A stretch of DNA of 64,000 bases from CAZXEU01 sp965207385 (GTDB taxonomy: Bacteria > Bacteroidota > Rhodothermia > Rhodothermales > Bin80), in NCBI GenBank assembly GCA_965207385.1, contig CBDBLZ010000020.1, forward strand, positions 124,001-188,000, written 5' to 3'. Made by a program: the position numbers and the translations under genes. Below the pieces are notes generated by a model that searched no databases, had not been told where the DNA came from, and was given only the letters and a program-made list of their open reading frames with translations. Within the stretch, counting starts at the first letter, position 1. The number at the start of each line of letters is the position of its first letter. Of this stretch, positions 46,184 to 54,954 are shown piece after piece.

Positions 46184-46879
46184 CTAGCAGCTGCCCACGC
46201 GTTTTCTCCGCGAGGACTTTCTGGCCTTCGCCCTCTGGATATAGGCCGCCGCGTCGGGCGTCTTGCAACTGGTTTCGCCGTGATCGACGTGTACGGTGCC
46301 TATGGCATCCGCCACGCGAAGCGCCTCCTTTTCCAGCGCGTCGCCGCGCATGCCGATGGCAACGAGCGCCATGTTCATCGCATGTCGCTCCCGGTTATGC
46401 CGCCCGTGAATAACTCGCTCTATTACCGATAGGAACGGAAGAAAGAACTCGTCGGGTACCTCATTTGACTGCAGTGCGAATTGTGCCAGGATGCACCACG
46501 CGGCCTGCCCTTTCCACTCGTGCCCTGCATCCATCCATTCTCGCATGAGCGCTTCCGCGTGCTTGGTGCCGCCTGCCAGCTTTGCAAACGCATCCGTCAG
46601 AACATAGCTGTCGAGATCTTCAGACCATGCTTGCAGCAAGGCCGAACCGGCCGTCTTCGGATCCGCGATCATGGTCGCCAGCACACGCGCATCGTGGTTG
46701 CCGCTTTTCCAGAGCTCCACGGCCGCCTCATGGTTCCTTTTGGCCTTCTTCCTTAGCGCATTCAGATTGGCGTAGCTTACGCCGAACTGGGGGCCGATCA
46801 CGCCGTGGCGCCGGTAAACCTTGCGGTTCTGTGCGGTGCCGCACGCTTCGAGCGCCTGGAGTAGTTCCGGGGCGGTCAT
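46184..46879 (-). CDS. DNA alkylation repair protein (AlkD-like HEAT repeats)
   Basis: This 231-residue all-helical protein has the AlkD-type order: N-terminal helices, A-V-E-L-W-K-S-G-N-H-D-A-R, A-T-M-I-A-D-P, then D-S-Y-V-L-T-D-A-F-A and W-K-G-Q-A-A-W-C. The W-x-S-x-x-H/Y-D-A-R motif fits the family's DNA-damage-recognition region. AlkD glycosylases remove positively charged alkyl adducts without base flipping. The C-terminus is basic (A-R-K-S-S-R-R-K-R). It starts 15 bases after the M20 hydrolase stop and may be cotranscribed, though the functions look unrelated. Confidence 0.85.
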   Translation of the reverse strand: MTAPELLQALEACGTAQNRKVYRRHGVIGPQFGVSYANLNALRKKAKRNHEAAVELWKSGNHDARVLATMIADPKTAGSALLQAWSEDLDSYVLTDAFAKLAGGTKHAEALMREWMDAGHEWKGQAAWCILAQFALQSNEVPDEFFLPFLSVIERVIHGRHNRERHAMNMALVAIGMRGDALEKEALRVADAIGTVHVDHGETSCKTPDAAAYIQRAKARKSSRRKRVGSC

Positions 46880-46894
46880 CCTGTCGAGTTTCCT

Positions 46895-48328
46895 CTAATT
46901 CCTGTAATCCAGTGGCGGCATGCGGTCGCCAAGCAGAGAACGGTAGACATAATCCGCTCCCCGACGCCGCTCGAATTCCTCCCGGGCCGAACGAAGCAGC
47001 GCAGGATCTGTGATCAGATCGACTGCGCTGAGCGCCAGTGTCTTGGCAGCCAATGCCAAACCCTTGATCCCTATGCTCATTCCACCTGCCGCTACGGCCT
47101 GCCAGCTGTGCGCCGACGTGCCAGGCACCCACGTGGCAATGTCGACGCCCGCTGTGGGGACTACGACACTCACGTCACCCACGTCAGTGGATCCCTTGGA
47201 CATGCGAAGCTCAAAGGGCTCAATCATCTGCCCATTGTCAATGGGCGGAAGGGCTCCCTCCAACGTTTCCCGGATGGCCCGGGCGAAGGCGGCTTCGTCC
47301 TCCGAGTACTGGACTCCTCCCAGAGAAGTCAGATTCTCGTACACGGCCGACGCCAAAGCCTCGTTCGGCAACACGCTGTGTATGCCGTGGATTATTTCGT
47401 AGTCCATTTCAGTGCCTGTTCCCTGCGCCGCACCCACGGCAGCCAGGACCACGCGCTCGAATATGCCTTCCAGCAATTCCGCACTTGGATGACGCACATA
47501 GTAGTAGACTTCACTGTAATCCGGAACCACGTTCGGCGCAAGGCCTCCACGCGTGATCACGTAGTGGATGCGTGCCTCCGATGGAACGTGTTCCCGCAAC
47601 AGATTCACCATATAGTTCATGGCCTCTACACCGTCGAGCGCTGATCTGCCACGCTCCGGCGCACCCGCCGCATGCGTGGAAAAGCCGTGAAAGCGAAACT
47701 TGGCCGACCGGTTGGCCAGCGTAGAGGCAGCACTGGCATCATTGCGGTCGCTTGGATGCCAGTGAAGCGCGGCGTCCACATCATCAAAGAGACCCGCTCG
47801 CACCATGTAAACCTTGCCGGCACCACCCTCCTCTGCCGGCGTGCCGTACACGCGGATGGTTCCGCTGCTGCCGCTTCGCTCTAGAAAGTCCCTGACCGCT
47901 ACAGCAGCCGCCACAGAAGCCGCACCAAACAGGTGGTGCCCGCAAGCATGTCCGGCCGCCCCGTCCGCGCGAGCCTGCCTATGCGGGACAGCCGCCTGTG
48001 ACAATCCCGGCAAGGCATCATACTCGGCCAGTATGCCGATAACGGGACTGCCTGCCCCGTATTCGGCGACAAAGGCCGTAGGAATGCCCGCTACGCCCGA
48101 CGTAACAACAAAGCCCTCGCCCGCAAGCTCTGCGGACAGCAATTCCGCGCTCCTGGATTCCTGGTAACCAACCTCGGCCCACTCCCAGATCTGGAGCGCG
48201 ACGCTCTCGTAGACGTCCATGCGGGCATCGACGGAGCTGACCACACGCTCGTGTACTGACTGGGCAGCTACCGCAGGTACCATTAGCGCCGCGGCGGCTG
48301 GCAGCAGGGCGAATCGAACACTTTTCAT
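46895..48328 (-). CDS. Exported M20-family amidohydrolase (AbgB/aminoacylase-like)
   Basis: This 477-residue metallohydrolase has a signal peptide (about 1-22, A-V-A-A-Q). Metal-ligand motifs include G-H-A-C-G-H-H, T-P-A-E-E-G-G-A-G-K and A-L-H-W-H-P, with a dimerisation lid domain in the middle. It best resembles the p-aminobenzoyl-glutamate hydrolase B/aminoacylase group, which cleaves N-acyl amino acids. The start at 48328 opens the signal peptide; an in-frame ATG at 48367 overlaps nitrilase. It is the last catabolic gene of the 51899-46895 operon, 2 bases after the nitrilase stop. Confidence 0.88.
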   Translation of the reverse strand: MKSVRFALLPAAAALMVPAVAAQSVHERVVSSVDARMDVYESVALQIWEWAEVGYQESRSAELLSAELAGEGFVVTSGVAGIPTAFVAEYGAGSPVIGILAEYDALPGLSQAAVPHRQARADGAAGHACGHHLFGAASVAAAVAVRDFLERSGSSGTIRVYGTPAEEGGAGKVYMVRAGLFDDVDAALHWHPSDRNDASAASTLANRSAKFRFHGFSTHAAGAPERGRSALDGVEAMNYMVNLLREHVPSEARIHYVITRGGLAPNVVPDYSEVYYYVRHPSAELLEGIFERVVLAAVGAAQGTGTEMDYEIIHGIHSVLPNEALASAVYENLTSLGGVQYSEDEAAFARAIRETLEGALPPIDNGQMIEPFELRMSKGSTDVGDVSVVVPTAGVDIATWVPGTSAHSWQAVAAGGMSIGIKGLALAAKTLALSAVDLITDPALLRSAREEFERRRGADYVYRSLLGDRMPPLDYRN

Positions 48329-48330
48329 GG

Positions 48331-49161
48331 CTAAACGATGGCTCCGGAGCCGCCGAGCCGCCTCCATGCCTCGGCATAGGCCCCCGCCGGGAAGCCCAGA
48401 TAGCCGGGATAGACGAGGCGCGCCTTGTGCACCTCTCGCAAGTCCAGCGTCAACACTGCGAGGGATTCTGTGGTTTCCAGGAGCACGGTGCCCGACGGAC
48501 CAACGACATAGGAGGGTGCACCCGCCTCGGGACCGGGACGGTTCACGGAAATAACGAAGGCGGCCGAGGTTAGCGCGATCGCCCGGTACACAAGTAGCCA
48601 GTTGTGGGCCGTCGCCTCTTCTGTAGCCCTGGGCGCCAGAATGATGTCCGTGCGCTGCGCTGCAAGAAGCTGGCTCCCGACTAGCCTGTTGGCGTCCGAG
48701 CAGACCTGAATGCCGAGTCGCGGACCCAGTGCAGTGGAGGTTTCGGGCGGCTGGCAGCCCGCGGCATAGTGATATGTCTCCCAGAAACCCTCTTCCTCGG
48801 GAAGGTGCATCTTGCGGTGCTCCAGCACCAGGGCGCCACCGGCATCGAACAGAAGCGCCGTGTTGTATCGCAGCCCCGTCTCGCCGTCAGAAATGATGGC
48901 GCCGCCCAGAAGGCCTATCGTCGCATCCTGCGCTGCCGTGCTCTGCGCCTGGAAGCGCGGACCGCCCGGCGCCTCGGCATCGCTCTCCACCGCAGTTTTC
49001 GAAACAGGGGACCACGGATTCAATGGCAGCTCCGGCAATACTGCAAGCTGCGCGCCGCAGTGCCGTGCCCGCCGCAGCACTCTGCACAGCCGCGTCGCTT
49101 GCTCCGCGTCCGCGAAAACCTGGCCAATCAGGGCAACGGTAAAGGTGTCCTCCGGCATCAT
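48331..49161 (-). CDS. Carbon-nitrogen hydrolase (nitrilase superfamily)
   Basis: This 276-residue alpha-beta-beta-alpha hydrolase has an intact Glu-Lys-Cys triad: Glu44 (L-P-E-L), Lys117 (H-R-K-M-H-L-P) and Cys154 (I-Q-V-C-S-D-A-N). It cleaves non-peptide C-N bonds such as amides or ureido groups in the cytoplasm. Its ATG region overlaps the preceding isomerase stop by 4 bases. With the M20 hydrolase downstream it suggests stepwise deacylation or amide cleavage of an imported compound; exact substrate unknown. Confidence 0.88.
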   Translation of the reverse strand: MMPEDTFTVALIGQVFADAEQATRLCRVLRRARHCGAQLAVLPELPLNPWSPVSKTAVESDAEAPGGPRFQAQSTAAQDATIGLLGGAIISDGETGLRYNTALLFDAGGALVLEHRKMHLPEEEGFWETYHYAAGCQPPETSTALGPRLGIQVCSDANRLVGSQLLAAQRTDIILAPRATEEATAHNWLLVYRAIALTSAAFVISVNRPGPEAGAPSYVVGPSGTVLLETTESLAVLTLDLREVHKARLVYPGYLGFPAGAYAEAWRRLGGSGAIV

Positions 49162-50069
49162 TGAAGTGGGCCCGCAGGAAAGTGCGCGCGGATCTTCTTG
49201 TTCAGAAAGGCCGCGCTACGATGCAACTGGTCCAGACCGTCCACGCCGTCCTCTATGCTTATCCAGCCACCAAATCCTGCCGTGGCAAGCTCAGAAAGGA
49301 TAGCGTCGTAGTCGTTAAGTCCCTGGCCTATTTCACCGTGTGCCAGACGAGCGGCATACCCTTCTCCAATCTCTTCACGTGCCAGGTCATCGAGCGTGCC
49401 CGTCGTCAGATACCGGTCACTTGCATGCATCGTAACCACGCGGTCGCTAACGGCATGAAGCCAATGGAGCGGGTCCTCGCCTGCCATGATAGCATTGGAG
49501 GGATCATAGTTGACACCGAAATTGGGGGCATTTATGCGCGCAAGGAGCGCCAGGAATACCTCAAGCGAGCGGGCAAATTCAGGGTAACGCCAGTAATTGT
49601 CCTTGTAATGATTCTCCAGCACGAGCGTGATGCCGGATTTGGCTGCATACGCCGCGCACTCATGCACGGCTTCCGCAACATAGTCCAGGCCGCGTTCGAC
49701 ACCAATTCCTGGCCGGCCCTGCCCAGACAGTACGCGGCAATAGCGTCCGCCAAGTGCAGCCGTCATATCAATCCAGCGCATCTGTTTATCCACTTCGGCC
49801 CAGCGAAATCCAGCATCTGGATGACAGAAATCCGGCGAGCAGCATAGCATCGGGATCTCGAGCCCGTGCTCCCGTGCGAGGTTCCTGAAGACCGGCCAGG
49901 AAGCCCCTTGCTTCAACTCGAGGAAGCCGCCGTAGAATTCCAGCCCTTCGACCTCGAGCGTAGCGGCCATCGCAATCCACTCTGCCAGGGACAGGCTTCC
50001 CGTTACGCACAACGAATCCATGTACGCCTTCGGAAATACCGCGAGACGGGGCCTCCCTCTACGGTTCAT
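49158..50069 (-). CDS. Sugar-phosphate isomerase/epimerase-like TIM barrel
   Basis: This 303-residue AP-endonuclease-2-type barrel has V-E-G-L-E-F-Y-G-G-F (metal Glu), M-L-C-C-S-P-D-F-C-H, L-V-L-E-N-H-Y, G-V-N-Y-D-P-S-N-A-I-M-A-G and W-I-S-I-E-D-G. No signal peptide, so it is cytoplasmic, unlike the Tat-exported relative at 22630. It overlaps the SDR gene by 11 bases upstream and nitrilase by 4 downstream. The real reaction could be an epimerisation, isomerisation or dehydration of a sugar or sugar acid. Confidence 0.86.
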   Translation of the reverse strand: MNRRGRPRLAVFPKAYMDSLCVTGSLSLAEWIAMAATLEVEGLEFYGGFLELKQGASWPVFRNLAREHGLEIPMLCCSPDFCHPDAGFRWAEVDKQMRWIDMTAALGGRYCRVLSGQGRPGIGVERGLDYVAEAVHECAAYAAKSGITLVLENHYKDNYWRYPEFARSLEVFLALLARINAPNFGVNYDPSNAIMAGEDPLHWLHAVSDRVVTMHASDRYLTTGTLDDLAREEIGEGYAARLAHGEIGQGLNDYDAILSELATAGFGGWISIEDGVDGLDQLHRSAAFLNKKIRAHFPAGPLQ

Positions 50070-50850
50070 CGCCCGAAACTTCCTTTGGAGGATTGCGGCC
50101 GATCATCGGGTATTGCTCCATTTCCACCACGGCGCCGCTAACGGGACGTGAGGCATCGCTCAGCCAGAAGACGGCGCCCGCCGCGATGGTCTCCGGCGTT
50201 ACCAGCCCGCCCGACGGTGCCACCGTCCGCGGCAGTCGCGTGGGCCAGTCTTCGGGCAGGCCGTCACTCAGCTTCAACCGGTATTCGTTCTCCGTCAATA
50301 CCCATCCGGGGTTGATCTGGTTTACCCTTATGCCGTGAGAGCAGTGCAGTGCATCACCCAGATTGCGCGTCATGGTCATGAGCGCGCCCTTGGACATGCT
50401 GTAGGCCAGTAGAGGCGGCTCGCCGCAATAGGCATTCACAGAGCCAATATTGAGTACACTGCCGCCCGCCTTTTCCAGGGCTGGAAGCGCGGCCTGAATC
50501 AAGAGCATCGGTGCGCGGACATTTACCGCCATAACCACTTCAAAGAGCTCCACGTCAGTAGTGTGGATGTCACTGCGCGGAATGTAGGCGGCATTGTTGA
50601 CAAGCCCGTCCAGGCGACCGAAACTGCGCATGGCTGCCCCGACGATCCGGACGGGCGCGAGCGTATCCGCCAGATCGTCCACGTGGACTGCGCTCTCGGG
50701 CGCAAGCTCTTCGGCAACGCGATGTGCCTCCGGTTCGTTACGATCCGTAATGAGCACGCGCGCGCCCTCCGCCACGCAACGGCGTGCCAATTCCTTGCCG
50801 ATTCCCGCTGCGCTTCCGGTGATGATGATGACTTTTCCTTCTAGTTGCAT
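50059..50850 (-). CDS. Short-chain dehydrogenase/reductase (SDR)
   Basis: This 263-residue classical SDR has cofactor motif T-G-S-A-A-G-I-G (11-18), N-N-A-A (85-88) and catalytic Ser137, Tyr150, Lys154 (Y-S-M-S-K). D36 at the end of the second strand suggests NAD preference. The start at 50850 overlaps the MDR gene by 10 bases; the longer reading to 51009 runs through that gene and is rejected. It probably oxidises a hydroxyl of a sugar-like substrate. Confidence 0.9.
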   Translation of the reverse strand: MQLEGKVIIITGSAAGIGKELARRCVAEGARVLITDRNEPEAHRVAEELAPESAVHVDDLADTLAPVRIVGAAMRSFGRLDGLVNNAAYIPRSDIHTTDVELFEVVMAVNVRAPMLLIQAALPALEKAGGSVLNIGSVNAYCGEPPLLAYSMSKGALMTMTRNLGDALHCSHGIRVNQINPGWVLTENEYRLKLSDGLPEDWPTRLPRTVAPSGGLVTPETIAAGAVFWLSDASRPVSGAVVEMEQYPMIGRNPPKEVSGDEP

Positions 50851-51899
50851 GGCTCCTCGCTCGCTTCCGGTACCAGTACGGTCTTGACTACCTGTCCCGT
50901 GTGCATGGCCTCGAACGCTTCCTCCCACCTGCCTAGCGGCAAGACGCCTTGCACAAGCGGATCCACGTCCAGCTTCCGCTCCGCCATCAGTCGCAGCACA
51001 GCCTGCCATACGGGAAAGTAGTGGCTGAAGCTGCCGCGCAGGGTCACATTCTTCTGCACCAGCGGATCCAGTGAATGGCCAAACGGCTCGCGCCCCCAGC
51101 CTACCTTGGTGATCCAGCCTGCAGGGCGGACGATGTGCAGCGCGATGCGGAGCGACGCGGAAACGCCGGCGGCATCAATGACACCATCCGCGTGCATGCT
51201 GCCTGAGGGGTCCCCCGTCATGGTCTCAAGACCACAGTCCTCGGCCACGGCCAGCCGTGCACTGTCCCGCTCAAGTCCAACGACAATCACTTCCGCACCC
51301 TGCAACCGGGCCATCAGGGCGCACAGCAATCCAATGGGACCAGGACCCAGGACTACCACGCGGTCTCCCGGCTTTGCGTCGCCGTTGTGCACCACAGCGT
51401 TGTAAGCTACGCAGCACGGCTCTGCCAAAGCTGCCTCCGTGAACGTAACACCAGAAGGCAAGAGGTGAAGACAGCGCGCCGGAACAGAGATATACGAGGT
51501 CATGGCGCCGTCCACGCCGTATCCGAACCCTTTGCGGGACGGATCCAGGTGATACCATCCGCGACGTGTCATTGGCGATTGTGGATCAATCACAGCCGCG
51601 GTTTCGCAGGTTACGCGATCGCCCGCCGCAAAGCCCTGAACACCGGCAGCAACCTCTTCCACCGTACCTGCAAATTCGTGACCCAGTATGACGGGGTAAT
51701 TGACGGGCCAGCTGTGCGTACCCCGCCACTGGTGCACTTCAGATCCACAAACGGCCACCGCAGCCACGCGGAGGAGTACTTCGTCCTGCTGCGGGACCGG
51801 GCATCTGACGGCCGAGAGTCTGACGCGCCCGTGCGCATGGTTGACTACCGCGAGCTGCTTCATGGCAAGTGCCGGAAGACGACTGCCAAGGTACTCCAT
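50841..51899 (-). CDS. Zinc-type medium-chain dehydrogenase (threonine/sorbitol-type)
   Basis: This 352-residue MDR enzyme has catalytic-zinc Cys in V-A-V-C-G-S-E-V-H, L-G-H-E-F-A-G, E-P-C-C-V-A-Y and Rossmann V-L-G-P-G-P-I-G-L-L. The ATG at 51899 follows a strong GGAGGGGG; a second ATG at 51863 has no ribosome-binding site. It is the first gene of the five-gene minus-strand operon and divergent from the Tat lipoprotein gene across a 76-base gap. It likely starts breakdown of the operon's substrate by oxidising an alcohol. Confidence 0.88.
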   Translation of the reverse strand: MEYLGSRLPALAMKQLAVVNHAHGRVRLSAVRCPVPQQDEVLLRVAAVAVCGSEVHQWRGTHSWPVNYPVILGHEFAGTVEEVAAGVQGFAAGDRVTCETAAVIDPQSPMTRRGWYHLDPSRKGFGYGVDGAMTSYISVPARCLHLLPSGVTFTEAALAEPCCVAYNAVVHNGDAKPGDRVVVLGPGPIGLLCALMARLQGAEVIVVGLERDSARLAVAEDCGLETMTGDPSGSMHADGVIDAAGVSASLRIALHIVRPAGWITKVGWGREPFGHSLDPLVQKNVTLRGSFSHYFPVWQAVLRLMAERKLDVDPLVQGVLPLGRWEEAFEAMHTGQVVKTVLVPEASEEPCN

Positions 51900-51975
51900 A
51901 TGTCCCCCTCCTGCCAGCCGTTGGAACACGGTTCAAGGCGCCCTGTAGGCTACTGGAGGATCCGGAGGCACCGGA

Positions 51976-53424
51976 ATGGCAACAACCGACGGCACCGCCA
52001 GCTGGACGAGGCGGCAGTTTGTGAAAGCCGGTCTCGGCTCTGCCCTGGTGGCCAGTGCGTGCTCGGATCTCGGATTCGAGGATGATGAAGAACCGTCCCT
52101 GTTTGACGGGCCTAGAATCGACGAGGAGGAATTCCTCGCGCTCAACAGCCGGTATTATGACGCAGGGATTCATCAGCCCACGCAGTTTCCGTACCGTGCA
52201 ATCGTCGGCGGGATGCCTGTCGCGGAGACCGATCCTATTTCGATCGCCTTTAGGCTGCAGTATCTGCTGGACGACTTGCGCAGGTCTGCCGAGGTTGACA
52301 GCCTCCTTGCCAGCCTTCTGAATGCGCAGATCTCGGATCGGCCGCCGCGCAATTTTCGGAATATGATTCCGCGGTTGGCGTTGACGAACTCAGGTGCCGA
52401 GCCGGCAACACTTGAGTATTCGTTTACCGACAATGCGCTGTTGTCTTCACGCGTGGCCATGGCTGCCCAGGCATTCAATGGCACAGGCACCGGAGACAAG
52501 GCTCTGACGTTTCTGGATCGCCAGAAACTGGGATACAACCAGGCTTTGAATGGTGCCCAGTCCGGATTCCTGCCGACGTTTGCCCACGCGGGTCTGTTCG
52601 GAGTCGATCCGCAAGGACTGGACCTGCTCTTCGGCGGCTACTACGAATCGGCAGCATTCGTGTTGGCCTACTTCATCGGAGACACGCAGGTCATTGCCGA
52701 TCCGACTCGGGGTCTGGACACGTGGGGGGCCATGATCAACGCGCAGGCCACGTTCTCCGACCGGTTTCCGGCATCTACCACGGGACCGCTGAATATCGAG
52801 AGTCCGCTTTCGCGCAACGGCAGTGCGTACCAGTATTTTCACTCGCTGCTGGGAATTGAGCCCGAGGCACTATCTCCCACGCTGTACAACGGTCTTTACA
52901 ACGCCCTCTTCTCCTACCTGGACGCGGCCACATACGACCGGCTGCCCGGAATCTATTCCGCATCGCCGCACGAAGGTGGTTTTCTTCTTGACAACGGCCT
53001 GAACCGGCTGGCTGCCCGGCAGCGCCGGCATGCATCGCAGGAATTGTTTGCGACTGTTGACGCCCTTGCGGCAGCCATGCGCCTATTCCCGGAAGACGCG
53101 GACAACCGGGAGATCATTCGCGGATGGATTGGACTATACGGCACCGTGGAAGGAGCGGTAAGCCTGCAAGGTTACTACGGGGGCATCGACAAGGAGGGCG
53201 CGCCTGTCAATTCCGTGTACGCGCGGCAGAATGGAGCCATGATCCTGTTCAATTCGGAGACGCCCTCCCTGCTTAACGCCTTCCTCGCCGAGCAGGGAAG
53301 GCCCAGCATGCGCGAGCTTATCGGGCAGATTGCGCTTACGCACCAGGGAGAGCCCATTGAACGCGTAGCTGCCCACCTTCCCCTGCCGCCCCGATACGAA
53401 AGACTGTTTACGCCGATTCGCTGA
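51976..53424 (+). CDS. Tat-exported lipoprotein of unknown, possibly (alpha/alpha)-barrel, function
   Basis: This 482-residue protein has twin-arginine motif T-R-R-Q-F-V-K (about 11-17) and a lipobox-like A-S-A-C at about residue 29. The body has many helices with aromatic pairs (G-G-Y-Y-E-S-A-A-F-V-L-A-Y-F, L-Y-N-G-L-Y-N-A-L-F-S-Y-L, G-Y-Y-G-G-I-D-K-E-G), which suggests an alpha-toroid glycan-active enzyme fold, but no family is assigned. Tat export implies a cofactor or folding in the cytoplasm. A GGAGG lies 7 bases before the ATG. Divergent from the MDR operon. Confidence 0.72.
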   Translation: MATTDGTASWTRRQFVKAGLGSALVASACSDLGFEDDEEPSLFDGPRIDEEEFLALNSRYYDAGIHQPTQFPYRAIVGGMPVAETDPISIAFRLQYLLDDLRRSAEVDSLLASLLNAQISDRPPRNFRNMIPRLALTNSGAEPATLEYSFTDNALLSSRVAMAAQAFNGTGTGDKALTFLDRQKLGYNQALNGAQSGFLPTFAHAGLFGVDPQGLDLLFGGYYESAAFVLAYFIGDTQVIADPTRGLDTWGAMINAQATFSDRFPASTTGPLNIESPLSRNGSAYQYFHSLLGIEPEALSPTLYNGLYNALFSYLDAATYDRLPGIYSASPHEGGFLLDNGLNRLAARQRRHASQELFATVDALAAAMRLFPEDADNREIIRGWIGLYGTVEGAVSLQGYYGGIDKEGAPVNSVYARQNGAMILFNSETPSLLNAFLAEQGRPSMRELIGQIALTHQGEPIERVAAHLPLPPRYERLFTPIR

Positions 53425-53639
53425 CCGACCGCAGACCGGGCGGCATCGATGAGCCTGCGGTGGCGCTACCGGGGCCGCGGTATCTGCAATTGACTCCGGA
53501 AGCTCGTTGACGAGGAAGCGTGATTCCCGGAAGGTCACGGGTGTGGCGCAATGGGCTCGGGAACCGGGTCACGGAGGCTTTGACTTGCCTCAGAAACCGT
53601 ATCATCCTTCATGAATATAATAATGAGTGATGTTGCTCA

Positions 53640-53658
53640 GTAGAGTATATAATTCCAG
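53640..53658 (+). promoter_or_regulatory. Promoter directly at the start codon of the DUF4143 gene (possible leaderless mRNA)
   Basis: A perfect TATAAT lies only 5 bases before the ATG at 53659, inside an AT-rich patch (about 53610-53655) unlike its GC-rich surroundings. Transcription would begin at or within a few bases of the ATG. No Shine-Dalgarno sequence precedes the gene. This fits a leaderless mRNA and gives the NTPase cassette its own promoter. Confidence 0.45.
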
Positions 53659-54954
53659 ATGCGCACTCTCCCTCCCTTCCAACGCACGCATGTTAGTCGC
53701 CTGATCGGCCTCTTGACCGAAAACGGCCCGATGCGGCTAGTTGCAGTCACCGGTCCCCGCCAGACCGGGAAGACGACCATGGTCCTTCAGGCGCTGGAAG
53801 AGCTGGAGCGGCGCGGCGTTCCATGCGGTTACGCAGCTGTCGACGACCCTTCGCCCGAGGGCCATCGCTTCAGGGTTCGGCTTGCAGAGCCCGGGGCGCT
53901 GGTACCCGGTCGCTCGGTCGATGCACGGTGGCTGGTCTCCACCTGGGAGCGTGCTCGCATGGTAGCCGACAACTCGCGCACAGGGGCGGTGGTAGCGTTC
54001 GACGAGATCCAGCGCATTACCAACTGGTCGGGACTTGTGAAAGGCCTTTGGGACGGCGATCGGCGCGTCGGCCGACCACTGCGCGTAATAATACTCGGGT
54101 CCGCTCCGTGGACGATGCTGACAGGCATGTATGAAAGCCTGGTCGGCCGCTTCGATCCGTTTCCGGTCACTCACTGGTCGCTTCGCGAAATGCAGGCTGC
54201 ATTCGGGCTTACACTGGAAGAGTATGTCTTCTTCGGGGGCTACCCCGGGTCGGCCGTTCACATCAATGACGCTGCTCGCTGGAGGTCTTATGTCCGGGAA
54301 GCGATCATTTCTCCGGTGATCAATCGCGACGTACTGTCACTCACCCGAGTCGATAAACCGTCTCTGATGCGCAGCCTAATGGACATGGCTGCAGCCTACT
54401 CCGGACAGATCATGTCCTACAGAAAGCTGCAGGGTCAGCTGGAGGATGCGGGCAATACCACGACGCTGGCCCGCTACTTGGACTTGCTGTCTGACGCCGG
54501 TCTCGTCGCTGGCCTTGAGAAGCACAGCGCAAAGCCGTACCTGGTCAAGCGGTCGATTCCGAAGCTCCTTGTGCTGAATACGGCCATAATGACCGTCGGA
54601 TATCATCAGTCTTTTGAGCATGCACGAGTCGACCCAGCCTATTGGGGACGTCTCTGCGAAAGTGCCGTCGGTGCGCATCTGAAAAGCTCCATTGCATCTG
54701 GCTCAGTCATCCATCTCCGCTACTGGCGAGATCAATCACGGGAGGTCGACTTCGTCCTGTCGTCCGGGCCGCATGTGGTCGCGATCGAGGTGAAGACCGG
54801 CCGACGGGCAGGCAAGGTCCCAGGCCTTGACGCATTCGTTGCCCGGTTCCCCGGAGCCAGGAGGCTTCTCGTGGGGACAGGCGGCGTGCCTCTGGATGAA
54901 TTCCTGTCCGAGCCCGCAAACTACTGGATCAGGGAGGCCAGGAGTGCCGGTTGA
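53659..54954 (+). CDS. AAA-type ATPase of the DUF4143 family
   Basis: This 431-residue ATP-binding protein has Walker A G-P-R-Q-T-G-K-T-T (about 32-40), Walker B A-V-V-A-F-D-E-I-Q (about 111-119) and sensor I-L-G-S-A-P-W. A winged-helix segment follows (S-Y-R-K-L-Q-G-Q-L). The DUF4143 C-terminal domain has E-V-D-F-V-L and A-I-E-V-K-T-G, a PD-(D/E)XK-like core. Members are frequent in mobile or variable regions and are poorly understood. The next gene overlaps it by 11 bases, so the two probably act together. Confidence 0.88.
   Translation: MRTLPPFQRTHVSRLIGLLTENGPMRLVAVTGPRQTGKTTMVLQALEELERRGVPCGYAAVDDPSPEGHRFRVRLAEPGALVPGRSVDARWLVSTWERARMVADNSRTGAVVAFDEIQRITNWSGLVKGLWDGDRRVGRPLRVIILGSAPWTMLTGMYESLVGRFDPFPVTHWSLREMQAAFGLTLEEYVFFGGYPGSAVHINDAARWRSYVREAIISPVINRDVLSLTRVDKPSLMRSLMDMAAAYSGQIMSYRKLQGQLEDAGNTTTLARYLDLLSDAGLVAGLEKHSAKPYLVKRSIPKLLVLNTAIMTVGYHQSFEHARVDPAYWGRLCESAVGAHLKSSIASGSVIHLRYWRDQSREVDFVLSSGPHVVAIEVKTGRRAGKVPGLDAFVARFPGARRLLVGTGGVPLDEFLSEPANYWIREARSAG

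Noticed and set aside
51864..51899. Start of the MDR dehydrogenase at 51863 instead of 51899
   Set aside because: The downstream ATG lacks a ribosome-binding site, while 51899 follows a strong GGAGGGGG; the 12 extra residues are unconserved-looking, so some doubt remains.
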